A program made the translations under genes and the position numbers. Positions 25,546 to 34,481 of a stretch of DNA of 64,000 nt are shown in pieces. Under the pieces are notes generated by a model. That model saw only the letters and a list, made by a program, of their open reading frames with translations, made no database searches and was not told the DNA's origin. The DNA is taken from positions 62,001-126,000 of the forward strand of contig JAKPGA010000004.1 in the NCBI GenBank assembly GCA_029551145.1. Direction: 5' to 3'. The first letter of the stretch is position 1. Each line of letters begins with the position of its first letter. The stretch is from Thermotogota bacterium (GTDB lineage Bacteria > Thermotogota > Thermotogae > Thermotogales > DSM-5069).

Positions 25546-28130
25546 CTCAGGTCACCCAGTATCTGCTGTAAGACCTTCAAGCGCGACTCTGCTTCAGCAA
25601 GCTTTTGACGAGTTTCTTCGATTACGTCTTGGGCTGCGTGTGAAAGGAATTTCTCGTCGGAGAGTTTTTTCACGTGCCACTCCTTTTCTTTGACGATTTT
25701 TTCTATGTTCTTTTCGAGTCTTTCTATCTCTTTTTGGAGATCCATACCGGTTGTGTCCACGTACACATGTCGATCCTCGTCGACAAAGGCTGTCGCGCTG
25801 TTCAGTGGTTTTTTCTCCGTGTACTCAATTCTCTCGATACTCGCAAGATGGCTTATCAGTGTCTCTTCTTCCTGTGTCAGTCTTTTACCACAAACGTACA
25901 GCAACATATTCTGTCTTGATACCATATTGAGTTCAGCACGCACATTTCTTATGCCTCTGACGATCTGCATAATCGTCTCGAATCTCTTTTCGACAAGATC
26001 ATCTAAGAAGCGATCTTCAACCTCAGGCCAAGGAGCGATTGTGATCGACTCACCTGCGGTTGGAAGATTTTGCCACAGTTCCTCTGCCAAGAACGGCATG
26101 AACGGGTGTAAAAGTTTTAAACTTGAGTCCAACACAGTCACCAGAACATTCTGCGTTGTTTTTCTGCTCTCACCATTCAATCTTGGTTTTGCCGATTCGA
26201 TATACCAGTCACAGAACTCATTCCAGAAGAACTCGTACATGGACTTTGCAGCCACATTGAACTCGTACTTTTCAAGGGCTTCTGTGACTGTGGAAACTGT
26301 CTTCTGTAGCCTTGAGAGAATCCATCTGTCTGCAAGTGATAATTCATCGAGTGCCTTTCTTTCATAACCATCAAGGTTGATAAGCGCAAATCTGGTTGCG
26401 TTCCAGATCTTGTTGGCGAATTTCCTATATGTGTCGAAGTATCTTTCATCGAGCTTTATGTCACTACCCTGAGCTGCCAAGATGGCTAAGGTGAACCTAA
26501 CAGGATCTGTTCCGTACTTCTCAGACATATCTATTGGATCTATGCCGTTTCCAAGCGATTTACTCATCTTTCTGCCGTATCTGTCGCGTATCAATTGATG
26601 AATATAGACATCACTAAAGGGCTTTTCATTCATAAACTTATATCCCATAACAATCATTCTGGCAACCCAGAAAAAGATTATGTCAAATCCGGTTACGAGG
26701 ACCGATGTCGGATAGTATTTTTCGAGGTCTTCTGTCTTTTCAGGCCATCCAAGGGTTGAGAAGGGCCACAGTGCTGAAGAAAACCAAGTATCAAGCACGT
26801 CTTCATCTTGTCTGATCGAACTGGAATGGCACTTTGGACATTCTTTGACGTCTGTCTCCGATACGATGACCTCGCCGCAATTGTCACAGTACCAAACTGG
26901 TATTCTGTGACCCCACCATAGTTGTCTGCTGATGCACCAATCGCGCACGTTGTACATCCAGTGCAGGTAGACCTTCTTCCATCTGTCTGGTACAAAACGC
27001 ACCTTTCCCGTTTCGACGGCTTCAATTGCCTTGTGAGATAAGGGTTTCATGCTCACAAACCATTGATCCATAACCCTTGGTTCGATCTCAGTATCACATC
27101 TATAACAATGTCCTACAGCGTGGTCTATATCTTCAATCTTCAACAAATAACCGGCCTCTTGGAGATCTTTCACAATTGCTTCTCTTGCTTCATAGCGATC
27201 AAGACTCTGGTATCTCGCACCGTTTTCGTTTATCCTCGCACTATCGTCAAATATATCGACAAATGGAAGATCGTGCCTTTTAGCAACCTCAAAATCATTT
27301 GGGTCATGTGACGGAGTTATCTTCACAGCGCCTGTACCAAATTGCATGTCCACATAATCGTCGGCGATCAGCGGTATTTCTCTGTTAACAAGCGGAAGAA
27401 TCACTTTCTTGCCGATCAGTCCGGCATACCTTTCATCCTTGGGGTTCACAGCAACGGCTGTGTCGCCAAGCATTGTCTCAGGCCTTGTTGTTGCAACAGC
27501 GATATAACCGCTCCCATCTGAGAATGGATACTTCACATAGTAGAGCTTTGCCTTTTTTTCTTCGTGCTCCACTTCTTCATCTGACAGAACGGTCTTACAT
27601 CTGGGACACCAGTTAACCATGTACTTTCCTTTATAGATCAGTCCTTCTTTGTACAGCTCAACGAAGACCTTTCTAACTGCGTTGGAGAGCCCATCGTCTA
27701 AGGTGAATCTCTCCCTTGTCCAATCAACAGATGCGCCGAGTGTTTCTATCTGCTGGCGGATTTCGAGTCTGTATTTCTTTGCCCATTCCCAGACTAACTC
27801 AAGGAATCTTTCTCTTCCAAGGTCCTCACGTTTCTTACCTTGTCCTTCTATGTGCCTCTCCACAGCGTTTTGCGTGGCAATACCAGCGTGATCTTCACCG
27901 GGGACCCACAAGGTGTCAAAACCACGCATCCTCTTGTAACGCACCATTATGTCCTGCAAGGTTATATTGAGAGCGTGTCCCATGTGGATACGCCCTGTTA
28001 TATTTGGGGGTGGTATCACGATCACAAATGGATTACCACTTCCCTTCGGAGTGAAGTATCCTTTTTCTAACCACTTCTGATACCATTTTTTCTCGATCTG
28101 TTCTGGCATATACCGAGTACCGAGATCCAT
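25542..28130 (-). CDS. valS: Valyl-tRNA synthetase
   Basis: Charges tRNA-Val and edits threonine. About 862 residues, class I synthetase: the HIGH motif appears as HMGHALN near residue 51, an editing (CP1) domain follows with ATTRPETMLGDTAVAVNP, then KMSKSLGN, an anticodon-binding helical domain, and a C-terminal coiled-coil arm (EIERLEKNIEKIVKEKEWHV) typical of ValRS. Zinc-type cysteine clusters are present (CPRCKTVLSDEEVEHEEKK and CDNCGEVIV...CPKC). The ATG at 28130 is chosen over the GTG at 28139 because GGAGGTG is at proper distance only from the ATG. The 54-nt gap upstream is too short for a T-box. Confidence 0.97.
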   Translation of the reverse strand: MDLGTRYMPEQIEKKWYQKWLEKGYFTPKGSGNPFVIVIPPPNITGRIHMGHALNITLQDIMVRYKRMRGFDTLWVPGEDHAGIATQNAVERHIEGQGKKREDLGRERFLELVWEWAKKYRLEIRQQIETLGASVDWTRERFTLDDGLSNAVRKVFVELYKEGLIYKGKYMVNWCPRCKTVLSDEEVEHEEKKAKLYYVKYPFSDGSGYIAVATTRPETMLGDTAVAVNPKDERYAGLIGKKVILPLVNREIPLIADDYVDMQFGTGAVKITPSHDPNDFEVAKRHDLPFVDIFDDSARINENGARYQSLDRYEAREAIVKDLQEAGYLLKIEDIDHAVGHCYRCDTEIEPRVMDQWFVSMKPLSHKAIEAVETGKVRFVPDRWKKVYLHWMYNVRDWCISRQLWWGHRIPVWYCDNCGEVIVSETDVKECPKCHSSSIRQDEDVLDTWFSSALWPFSTLGWPEKTEDLEKYYPTSVLVTGFDIIFFWVARMIVMGYKFMNEKPFSDVYIHQLIRDRYGRKMSKSLGNGIDPIDMSEKYGTDPVRFTLAILAAQGSDIKLDERYFDTYRKFANKIWNATRFALINLDGYERKALDELSLADRWILSRLQKTVSTVTEALEKYEFNVAAKSMYEFFWNEFCDWYIESAKPRLNGESRKTTQNVLVTVLDSSLKLLHPFMPFLAEELWQNLPTAGESITIAPWPEVEDRFLDDLVEKRFETIMQIVRGIRNVRAELNMVSRQNMLLYVCGKRLTQEEETLISHLASIERIEYTEKKPLNSATAFVDEDRHVYVDTTGMDLQKEIERLEKNIEKIVKEKEWHVKKLSDEKFLSHAAQDVIEETRQKLAEAESRLKVLQQILGDLR

Positions 28131-28184
28131 TATGATCACACCTCCGATGAATCTTATGCCATGATTTTAGCAAAAAAAGGGTAA

Positions 28185-28556
28185 CTAATCAACGAAGATA
28201 CGAACAGTTGTTCCATCAGAACCGGTGACATTCAGTATATCTCCCTCCAGTTCAGACAGATTCTTCATCGCTTCATCTAACTGCTCAGACAACAGATTCA
28301 AATTGACATTTGGTACTTTCTCCTGCAAAACAGGTAAGGAGAGCTTGAGTAACTGCGCTAAGCCAACCGGGATCTTCACATCCACCTTTTCTCCATCGTT
28401 GCTGCGTACCTGAATATAGAACATCCTTTTCTTTCCAGAAACCTGTTGTTTTGGTTCAGAGAAGACACCCATAGTTTCAGCGAGTTCAACTGCTTGTTCT
28501 GGTGTGAGTTTTCCATCCTTCACAAGATTCATGATCCTGAGAAGCTCGTCCCTCAT
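28185..28556 (-). CDS. SHOCT-like/YvlB-type small protein
   Basis: A 123-residue protein. Residues 1-30 form a short SHOCT-like helical motif (IMNLVKDGKLTPEQAVELAE) as in the N-terminus of YvlB-type proteins. The rest is a domain that begins with beta strands (MFYIQVRSNDGEKVDVKIPV), continues with helices and ends in DGTTVRIFVD. The same domain, ending KGTTVRIGIV, occurs in the membrane protein encoded two genes upstream. Cytosolic, function unknown. The start overlaps the DUF2089 stop by 4 nt with GGGAGGTTAAATC as RBS. Confidence 0.75.
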   Translation of the reverse strand: MRDELLRIMNLVKDGKLTPEQAVELAETMGVFSEPKQQVSGKKRMFYIQVRSNDGEKVDVKIPVGLAQLLKLSLPVLQEKVPNVNLNLLSEQLDEAMKNLSELEGDILNVTGSDGTTVRIFVD

Positions 28557-28924
28557 GATTTAACCTCCCTCTCGTTTTTTATCAAGGAAATGGCAGTCGA
28601 AAAGTCGATCTGGTTGGTTTCAAGCTTTTCCAGAATTCTGGAGTATGTGTTTTGTTCGGTTGTAACATAACCAAGATTTGCCAAGACTCTATTGAAATAA
28701 GAGTGTGCTGTAGGATAAGAAATATTCAGCTTTTCAGCGACTTTTGTGAGATTTCCTCTATTTTTCAAATAGAGCCTGAGAAACTCCAAATCCTCTTCAG
28801 ACAAACCACTGAACTCGTTGGGAGTGAATTCACCGCTGATTCTTGTGTTGCAGTTCTTGCATCTGTACAGATTTACCACAACTTCAGAGCCACAGATTGG
28901 ACATTTTGAGACAAAGTGGTTCAT
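28553..28924 (-). CDS. DUF2089 family zinc-ribbon/HTH putative regulator
   Basis: A 123-residue protein with an N-terminal zinc ribbon (CPICG...CKNC), then a helix-turn-helix region (LSEEDLEFLRLYLKNRGNL, then VAEKLNISYPTAHSYFNRVL) and a short C-terminal helical SHOCT-like tail (LETNQIDFSTAISLIKN). This is the architecture of DUF2089 proteins, which are thought to be DNA-binding regulators though without known targets. ATG start with GAGGTGAGAAA. It is sandwiched between two genes sharing a domain, so it may regulate its own operon. Confidence 0.8.
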   Translation of the reverse strand: MNHFVSKCPICGSEVVVNLYRCKNCNTRISGEFTPNEFSGLSEEDLEFLRLYLKNRGNLTKVAEKLNISYPTAHSYFNRVLANLGYVTTEQNTYSRILEKLETNQIDFSTAISLIKNEREVKS

Positions 28925-28933
28925 TTTCTCACC

Positions 28934-29449
28934 TCACACAATGCCAATCCTGACAGTGGTGCCTTTGCTTTCGACGGTCACAAAATCTCCCGAGAAATTC
29001 ATCAACTCATCTACGCATGAAATGAAGATTTCTTGAGCAATCTGAAACATTCTTTCATCAAAATGGGTCTTGTCTTTGAAAAACTTGAAGAAAAAGGGTA
29101 AAAGGGATTTCAGAAATGGCTTCAGTACTATTACAAGCGAGAAAGGCAGAGCAATTCTCACATTCGTTGAATCATCGTTGTCATTCACTATGATGAGAAA
29201 TTTCTTCCCAAACGGCGGGGTTATCATGTCCTCAATCCACTGAAGATCTTCTGGTGAGAGTTTATCGTGAAGTCTATCTCTCAAAGTCTGTCTAAGCTGT
29301 TTTGCTCTCTTGGCGCTCTTTGCGTAATGTGAAAATATCTCCACCAGCACGTATGCTCCCAGCGATATAAAGAGGATGCCAAAGAAGACCTTTGCTCCAA
29401 AGAAGATCAAACAAATACCTGACAGGACAAGGGTTATCGCTAAGTACAT
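28934..29449 (-). CDS. Membrane protein sharing a C-terminal domain with the SHOCT-like protein
   Basis: A 171-residue protein with two closely spaced N-terminal membrane helices (about residues 2-20 and 23-42, GICLIFFGAKVFFGILFISL), a charged basic linker (AKSAKRAKQLRQTLRDRL), and a C-terminal domain opening FLIIVNDNDDSTNVRIALPF and ending VESKGTTVRIGIV. That domain follows the same plan as the SHOCT-like protein at 28185-28556. ATG start with a perfect GGAGGTGAGGAG. First gene of the three-gene unit; function unknown. Confidence 0.7.
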   Translation of the reverse strand: MYLAITLVLSGICLIFFGAKVFFGILFISLGAYVLVEIFSHYAKSAKRAKQLRQTLRDRLHDKLSPEDLQWIEDMITPPFGKKFLIIVNDNDDSTNVRIALPFSLVIVLKPFLKSLLPFFFKFFKDKTHFDERMFQIAQEIFISCVDELMNFSGDFVTVESKGTTVRIGIV

Positions 29450-29501
29450 CTCCTCACCTCCAAAAACTTAAAGTCAGACTTTATGCTTTATCAAATCTCA
29501 T

Positions 29502-29507
29502 ATTATA
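29502..29507 (-). promoter_or_regulatory. Possible -10 box for the three-gene DUF2089 unit
   Basis: TATAAT on the minus strand, about 50 nt upstream of the start codon at 29449, inside the AT-rich stretch tattataata. No clear -35 is visible (TCGAAA about 18 nt upstream at best), so this is a weak call. Confidence 0.35.
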
Positions 29508-29579
29508 ATAATTGAAGATGGCTGATTTCGAATGATCGATCGTGTAATCTTAAAGTTTCAATATCTTAACGAAGCAGGT

Positions 29580-29587
29580 GGTACAAT
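29580..29587 (+). promoter_or_regulatory. Extended -10 promoter element for the rplU ribosomal-protein unit
   Basis: TGGTACAAT has the TGn extension in front of a good -10 (TACAAT, 29582-29587). A poor TTCAAT about 19 nt upstream is the only -35 candidate. Transcription would begin near 29594 and include the whole leader hairpin upstream of rplU. Confidence 0.5.
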
Positions 29588-29610
29588 ATCAGAGCGTAAA
29601 ATTCGCAAGA

Positions 29611-29667
29611 GCACTTGAAAAATGTGAGAAAAGTTCCCATACAGTGGGGAGCTACATTTTTCAGTGC
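29611..29667 (+). ncRNA. Structured 5' leader hairpin of the rplU operon (putative L21-type ribosomal leader)
   Basis: GCACTTGAAAAATGT (29611-29625) pairs with ACATTTTTCAGTGC (29654-29667), 14 pairs with a single bulged T. Within it, AGTTCCC pairs with GGGAGCT around a short loop. The hairpin lies between the extended -10 promoter and the strong rplU RBS (AAGGAGGTG, 29677-29685). Ribosomal-protein leaders upstream of rplU are known in Firmicutes as feedback targets; whether this one binds L21 is inference. Confidence 0.6.
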
Positions 29668-29689
29668 ATGTTGCCAAGGAGGTGAACGT

Positions 29690-30010
29690 GTGTACGCAAT
29701 CATAGAAACAGGTGGAAAACAGTACAAAGTCACAGAAGGAGACACGATTGCTATCGAAAAACTGCCACACCAACAGGGAGAACAGGTGATCTTCGAAAGA
29801 GTGCTTCATCTTTCAACAGATGCAGGCACGAAAATAGGTAAACCCTATTTGCAGGGTTGTACAGTGGTTGGCACAATAATTGGTCAGGAGAAAGCCAAAA
29901 AGGTGACAATCGTGAAGTACAAATCTCGAAAGAATTACCGACGTGAACGTGGGCACCGTCAGCCGTTCACTTTGGTAAAGATCGAAAAGATAGAGACCGG
30001 TGAAGCATAG
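29690..30010 (+). CDS. rplU: 50S ribosomal protein L21
   Basis: Large-subunit ribosomal protein of about 106 residues, the usual size. Begins VYAIIETGGKQYKV and contains the C-terminal family signature KYKSRKNYRRERGHRQPFT. The GTG at 29690 is chosen because AAGGAGGTGAAC lies just before it; the longer in-frame extension from 29615 runs through the leader hairpin and is not coding. First gene of rplU-prp-rpmA-rplM-rpsI. Its stop overlaps the prp start by one base. Confidence 0.96.
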   Translation: MYAIIETGGKQYKVTEGDTIAIEKLPHQQGEQVIFERVLHLSTDAGTKIGKPYLQGCTVVGTIIGQEKAKKVTIVKYKSRKNYRRERGHRQPFTLVKIEKIETGEA

Positions 30011-30345
30011 TGATAAAGGTTACCTTTAACAAATCTTCGGAGCACTATGTCTCTATTTTTGTTCGTGGTCACAGTCACTTTGATGTCAAAGGCAAAGATA
30101 TAGTGTGTGCCGCGGTCAGTGCTTTGGTACAACACACAGCCAGAGTTCTTCAAGATCATTGCGGTGCGCTTGTCAAGAAACGCAGTGCGAAACTCGAAAT
30201 ATCACTGACAAATCCAGAAGAGTTGTCTGATCTTTTAATAAACGAGCTGTATAAGAGTCTATACGATTTACAAGAACAATTTCCTGCAAACCTTTTTCTG
30301 GAGGTGAATGAGAATGCGAATCAATATACAAATGTTCGCTCATAG
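30010..30345 (+). CDS. prp: Ribosomal-processing cysteine protease Prp (YsxB family)
   Basis: Cleaves the N-terminal extension of ribosomal protein L27 before or during 50S assembly; established in Staphylococcus aureus. The 111-residue protein has the catalytic histidine in RGHSHF and the catalytic cysteine in [16 protein letters not shown], the family's two hallmark motifs. GTG start overlapping the rplU stop, with GGTGAAG upstream. It lies between rplU and rpmA, the classic location, and the L27 encoded next carries a matching cleavable extension. The last codons overlap the rpmA RBS and start. Confidence 0.94.
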   Translation: MIKVTFNKSSEHYVSIFVRGHSHFDVKGKDIVCAAVSALVQHTARVLQDHCGALVKKRSAKLEISLTNPEELSDLLINELYKSLYDLQEQFPANLFLEVNENANQYTNVRS

Positions 30346-30583
30346 AAAAAGCGGGAGTACGAATGGCAGAGACAGCCGGCCCAAGTATCTGGGTGTTAAG
30401 GTTGGAGATGGCCAAAAGGTCTTGGTGGGCAATATCATCGTCAGGCAGAGGGGTACAAAAATACACTCCGGCAAGAACGTTGCTTGTGGCAAAGACTTCA
30501 CCCTGTATGCTTTGAAGGAAGGCATTGTGAAATTCTACGTGAAAAACAACAAGAAATTCGTCGATGTCATACCGCAAGAGTGA
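30314..30583 (+). CDS. rpmA: 50S ribosomal protein L27 with Prp-cleavable N-terminal extension
   Basis: Large-subunit protein near the peptidyl-transferase centre, about 89 residues. It starts [18 protein letters not shown]. The segment IQMF-A matches the LQFF-A cleavage site used by Prp in Firmicutes, so mature L27 should begin at Ala-His-Arg-Lys. The ATG at 30314 is preferred over 30308 because it is 7 nt from GGAGGTG (30300-30306). The body has the L27 signature [15 protein letters not shown]. It overlaps the prp 3' end by 32 nt. Confidence 0.95.
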   Translation: MRINIQMFAHRKSGSTNGRDSRPKYLGVKVGDGQKVLVGNIIVRQRGTKIHSGKNVACGKDFTLYALKEGIVKFYVKNNKKFVDVIPQE

Positions 30584-30595
30584 GGAGGAATAGTT

Positions 30596-31039
30596 ATGGC
30601 GCGTCCAGTTCCAATACAGAAGACCACGATTGTGAGAGAAGCAGGGAAAAAGTGGTATCTTGTCGACGCTTCTGGAAAGGTACTCGGCAGGCTTGCAACC
30701 CAGATTGCGAAGTACTTAATGGGCAAAAATGAACCAACTTTCTTCCCTGGTGTCGATACTGGCAATTATGTTGTTGTAATCAATGCAGACAAAGTTGTTC
30801 TTACTGGCAGAAAGCTTGACAAGAAGATATACTATCGCTACTCTGGATACCCCGGAGGATTGAAAGAGAATACCGCAAGACAGGTGCTCGAGAAACATCC
30901 AGAAAGGCTGATCTATCTGGCAGTAAAGAGAATGCTTCCCAAGGCCGCTCTTGGGGATAAGTACTTGAAGAGACTGAAAGTCTATGCTTCAAACGAACAT
31001 CCACATGAGGCTCAGAATCCCCAGCCTCTGGGACTTTGA
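30596..31039 (+). CDS. rplM: 50S ribosomal protein L13
   Basis: Early-assembling large-subunit protein, 147 residues. Family features include [19 protein letters not shown], the [20 protein letters not shown] segment, and [20 protein letters not shown] at the C-terminus. ATG start with GAGGAGGAATAG. It lies 12 nt after rpmA and 14 nt before rpsI. The rplM-rpsI pair is near universal in bacteria; here it is joined to the rplU-rpmA pair in one unit. Confidence 0.97.
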   Translation: MARPVPIQKTTIVREAGKKWYLVDASGKVLGRLATQIAKYLMGKNEPTFFPGVDTGNYVVVINADKVVLTGRKLDKKIYYRYSGYPGGLKENTARQVLEKHPERLIYLAVKRMLPKAALGDKYLKRLKVYASNEHPHEAQNPQPLGL

Positions 31040-31053
31040 TGGGAGGGTAGACA

Positions 31054-31458
31054 ATGCCAGAACAGGTTGTCTATAACGGTTTGGGTAGAAGGAAGACTTC
31101 TGTGGCAAGAGTTTATCTCTTCCCAGGTCAGGGCAAGTTGACGATAAATGATAAACTTTTCAGCTCTGCAGAGGAGTATTTCAAGGATCAAGTAAGAGCA
31201 AGGCAGGCCTTTGAGCCTTTGTCGATCGCTAACATGAATGGGAGATTCGACGTGCTCATAAGAGTTGAGGGAGGAGGCCTCTCTGGCCAAGCCGGTGCAG
31301 TTAGATTGGCACTTGCTCGCGCTCTTATCAAATTCAATCCTGATTTGAGGCCAACTCTGAAGGCAAAAGGTTTGTTGACAAGAGACCCTCGCATGGTGGA
31401 GAGAAAGAAATACGGCTTGAAGAAAGCTCGAAGGGCTCCACAGTATTCAAAACGTTAA
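31054..31458 (+). CDS. rpsI: 30S ribosomal protein S9
   Basis: Small-subunit protein whose C-terminal arginine tail reaches the P-site tRNA. 134 residues, with [19 protein letters not shown] at the N-terminus, the motif [19 protein letters not shown] in the middle, and the canonical ending [15 protein letters not shown] start with GGGAGGGTAGAC. Last gene of the ribosomal unit and followed 10 nt later by an intrinsic terminator. Confidence 0.97.
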   Translation: MPEQVVYNGLGRRKTSVARVYLFPGQGKLTINDKLFSSAEEYFKDQVRARQAFEPLSIANMNGRFDVLIRVEGGGLSGQAGAVRLALARALIKFNPDLRPTLKAKGLLTRDPRMVERKKYGLKKARRAPQYSKR

Positions 31459-31467
31459 TTGATATAT

Positions 31468-31493
31468 GGGGTGTCATTTTTGGCACCCCTTTT
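31468..31493 (+). terminator. Intrinsic terminator of the ribosomal-protein unit
   Basis: GGGGTGTC (31468-31475) pairs with GGCACCCC (31482-31489), eight pairs with one wobble and a T-rich loop, followed by TTTT. It is 10 nt after the rpsI stop. Confidence 0.85.
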
Positions 31494-31530
31494 GATGAAC
31501 TTTTCTTTTCAAGAGCAGTCTAAAGTATTT

Positions 31531-31538
31531 GGTATAAG
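31531..31538 (+). promoter_or_regulatory. Extended -10 promoter element upstream of dnaG
   Basis: TGGTATAAG carries the TGn extension and a good -10 (TATAAG, 31533-31538); TTCAAG about 19 nt upstream is a weak -35. This would start the dnaG-rpoD unit near 31545, leaving a leader of about 75 nt. Confidence 0.45.
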
Positions 31539-31618
31539 ACCCCGCAGACCGATACCTTTCTGTCCAGTGGGAGGAAGGTTCTCTGACAGTTTCTTTCTTG
31601 GAACGTTAGAGACTTCAC

Positions 31619-33301
31619 ATGGCGAGTAAAGAAATCATCGAAAGAATCAAGCGTGAGATCGATATAGTTCAGGTTATCTCACAGTATGTTTCGTTGCAAA
31701 AAATTGGTTCCAGTTACAGGGGATTGTGCCCATTTCACAGCGAGAAGACTCCTTCCTTTCATGTCAACCCAACTCTGAAGCTGTATCATTGCTTTGGCTG
31801 TGGAGCTTCGGGCGATGTCATAAAATTCGTTCAAGAGATTGAGCACATTTCCTTTCAGGAAGCCTTACAGAAGCTTGGGCAGATGGTGAATATAGAAGTG
31901 AATATCAGCGCAGGGCAGTCTGCGAAGGAAAGATATGTTGATCTTCTCAGCAAGCTCCACAACGAATACAAAAAGCAGCTAAGACAGAGTCAGGAAGCGA
32001 TGAAATATCTTTTTGACAGAGGTTTCAAACAAGAAGAGATCGAACGATATGACTTCGGCTATTGCCCAGTTGGGTCAAGATTGGCAGTGCAGATCGCTGC
32101 AAAGCTCTCAGTACCAGTTTCAAGGCTTCTTCAGTACGGTGTCGTGAAAACTGTAGCACGCGAGTACATTGATCTCTTCGAAGGCAGAATCATAATTCCC
32201 ATAAGGGACGATCTTGGCAGGATCATAGCTTTTGGGGGAAGATCAATTGATAAACGAGAACCAAAATACCTGAATTCACCGGAAACCGGTTATTTTTCAA
32301 AGCGTTCAACATTTTTCCTGTTGGACAGGGCGAAAAAGGCAGTCAAGGGCGTTGACTTTGCGGTTATCACCGAGGGTTATTTCGACGCGATTGCATTTCA
32401 CAGAGCCGGAATCACAAACGCCATTGCGGTACTTGGAACAAATCTCTCCAAGGAACATCTGACAAAACTTGGTTCTTTGACGAAAAACGTGATACTGTGT
32501 TTTGATGCCGATGAAGCTGGGCAAAGAGCAACCTTGAAGTCTTTGAAAACTCTCATAGATATGTCCTTTGACGTAGCCGTTGCGTTGTTTTCAGAGAAAG
32601 ATCCCGATGAGGTTTTCAGGACCGAAGGTGCTGATGCCTTGAAAAACTCATTGAAACAAGCCGTACCTTTTGAGAAATACATAGTTGATTTCTATTCTAA
32701 GTTCTTCGATCTTTCATCACCTTCTGGTAGTGAGAGATTTCTTGAACAACTAAGGGTTTGGGTACAGTCTCTACTCAGTACTCAAAGGATTCAAAGGTAT
32801 GAAAACCTGCTGAAGATGATCTCAACGAAGGTGGCATTCTCAATTTCTCAACTTACAGAATACTACAGAGGTCAAAGTTTTCAGAGAGAACAGACTACAA
32901 GATCGGGCCTTCCAAACGATGAGGATTATGTGATATATCTTTACATAACTCACGAAGATTTGAGAAACGAACTTTCGAAGATAGACAAGTCGATCATGAG
33001 CGAAAAGGCAAGAAGGACACTGATGGCGTTGGAGAACGGCATCGATATCTCCCAGCAAGATGAGGAGATTAAGAAATACGTCTTTGATCTATTATCGAAG
33101 ATACCTCCGGGAGATCCGTTGAAAATGCTCGAAGACATCAAAAAGCGTCTTGCAAGAAAAGCAATTGAAAAGCGTTTGTCACAGATAGACGGTAAACTTG
33201 CCAATTGCAGGAGCGAGGAAGAACGCTCTGAGCTGTTGAAAGAAAGATTGAAACTGATCTCTTCCATGAGGATGATAGGAGGTGACCGGAGTGGAACGTG
33301 A
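31619..33301 (+). CDS. dnaG: DNA primase DnaG
   Basis: Makes RNA primers for DNA replication at the fork with DnaB helicase. 560 residues with an N-terminal CHC2 zinc finger (CPFH...CFGCGASGD, about 40-65), a TOPRIM catalytic core ([15 protein letters not shown] with the catalytic glutamate, and [11 protein letters not shown]), and a helical C-terminal helicase-interaction region. The ATG at 31619 has only a poor RBS (GAGAC), which may keep expression low. It overlaps rpoD by about 11 nt, giving the dnaG-rpoD part of the macromolecular synthesis operon. Confidence 0.95.
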   Translation: MASKEIIERIKREIDIVQVISQYVSLQKIGSSYRGLCPFHSEKTPSFHVNPTLKLYHCFGCGASGDVIKFVQEIEHISFQEALQKLGQMVNIEVNISAGQSAKERYVDLLSKLHNEYKKQLRQSQEAMKYLFDRGFKQEEIERYDFGYCPVGSRLAVQIAAKLSVPVSRLLQYGVVKTVAREYIDLFEGRIIIPIRDDLGRIIAFGGRSIDKREPKYLNSPETGYFSKRSTFFLLDRAKKAVKGVDFAVITEGYFDAIAFHRAGITNAIAVLGTNLSKEHLTKLGSLTKNVILCFDADEAGQRATLKSLKTLIDMSFDVAVALFSEKDPDEVFRTEGADALKNSLKQAVPFEKYIVDFYSKFFDLSSPSGSERFLEQLRVWVQSLLSTQRIQRYENLLKMISTKVAFSISQLTEYYRGQSFQREQTTRSGLPNDEDYVIYLYITHEDLRNELSKIDKSIMSEKARRTLMALENGIDISQQDEEIKKYVFDLLSKIPPGDPLKMLEDIKKRLARKAIEKRLSQIDGKLANCRSEEERSELLKERLKLISSMRMIGGDRSGT

Positions 33302-34469
33302 GGAAACCAATGAGCAGGTTGAAGAAAAGATTGAACAAAAGCAAACCATGACAAGTGAGGAAATAGAAAAGAGAATAAAGTCTCTCATAAAGACTGGTAA
33401 GAAGAAGGGCTTCATAACATACGATGACATCGACAAGGCCTTCCCACCTGATTATGAAGGCTTCGACACATCTTTGATAGAACGCATCTATGAAGAGCTC
33501 GAAAAGAACAAAATCAATATCCAGGACGCCGAACCTGAAGCCCTGGAAGATTTAGAGGAAGGTACGTTGGAATCTGAGATCCCGAGTTTGCTGGAAGAAG
33601 GACCTGAGGTGTACGACAACGTTGCCCTGAAAGACCCCATAAAGATGTATCTGCGAGAGATTGGGAAGATACCCCTGCTCACTCCATCACAGGAGCGCGA
33701 ACTCGCCAGACGTGCGCAAACCGGCAGTGAAAGGGCAAAGAGAAAACTCGTCGAATCGAACCTGAGATTGGTTGTGAGCATAGCGAAGAGGTACATAGGC
33801 CGTGGATTACCCTTTCTGGACCTGATACAAGAAGGAAACATAGGGTTGTTGAAAGCTGTAGAGAAATTCGACTGGAGAAAGGGTTACAAATTCAGCACCT
33901 ATGCCACATGGTGGATCAGACAAGCCATAACGCGTGCCATAGCCGATCAGGCAAGAACTATAAGGATACCTGTTCACATGGTCGAGACTATCAACAAGCT
34001 CAATCGAATAACCAGAGAATATTACCAGAAGTACGGCGAACAACCATCACTCGATGAACTTGCCAAGCTCATGGACAGGCCCGTCGACAAGATTGAGGAA
34101 ATACTACAAGCGTCTAAGGAGACTGTTTCACTGGAAGCGCCTGTCGGTGAAGATGAAGACTCAACCGTTGGGGATTTCGTGGCAGATGAGAACATAGCAT
34201 CTCCGAAAAAAGAAGCCATGAGAATGTTGATGCGTGAAGAACTGGAAAAGGTCTTAAAGACCCTCAATCCAAGGGAAGCAATGGTCTTGAAGATGAGATA
34301 TGGTTTGCTCGATGGAAAGGCCAAAACCCTTGAAGAGGTCGGTCAATACTTCAACGTCACGAGGGAGAGGATCAGGCAGATAGAGGTTAAAGCCTTGAGA
34401 AAGCTCAGACATCCGTCGAGGAGCAAGTACCTGAAATCTCTCTTTTCCCTGCTCGACCAGCAGGGATGA
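33291..34469 (+). CDS. rpoD: RNA polymerase primary sigma factor RpoD/SigA
   Basis: Housekeeping sigma factor, about 392 residues. Region 1.1-like N-terminus ([18 protein letters not shown]), region 1.2 ([18 protein letters not shown]), the highly conserved region 2 ([20 protein letters not shown] and [18 protein letters not shown]), region 3, and region 4.2 helix-turn-helix ([20 protein letters not shown]). The GTG at 33291 follows AGGAGGTG by 6 nt; the GTG at 33282 is inside that RBS. It overlaps the dnaG 3' end, so the two are translationally linked. Confidence 0.97.
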   Translation: MEREETNEQVEEKIEQKQTMTSEEIEKRIKSLIKTGKKKGFITYDDIDKAFPPDYEGFDTSLIERIYEELEKNKINIQDAEPEALEDLEEGTLESEIPSLLEEGPEVYDNVALKDPIKMYLREIGKIPLLTPSQERELARRAQTGSERAKRKLVESNLRLVVSIAKRYIGRGLPFLDLIQEGNIGLLKAVEKFDWRKGYKFSTYATWWIRQAITRAIADQARTIRIPVHMVETINKLNRITREYYQKYGEQPSLDELAKLMDRPVDKIEEILQASKETVSLEAPVGEDEDSTVGDFVADENIASPKKEAMRMLMREELEKVLKTLNPREAMVLKMRYGLLDGKAKTLEEVGQYFNVTRERIRQIEVKALRKLRHPSRSKYLKSLFSLLDQQG

Positions 34470-34481
34470 GGTAAAATAATC

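Noticed and set aside
28131-28184. T-box leader for valS
   Set aside because: The gap is only 54 nt and has no terminator or long stem.
29615-29689. N-terminal extension of L21 from an in-frame ATG at 29615
   Set aside because: It runs through the leader hairpin, has no RBS, and L21 of normal length starts at the GTG at 29690 with an excellent RBS.
31494-31618. Small ORF or riboregulator in front of dnaG
   Set aside because: There is an RBS-like GGGAGGAAGG and short pairings (ACCTT/AAGGT, CTGTC/GACAG) but no start codon at proper distance and no stable fold, so it is treated as ordinary leader.
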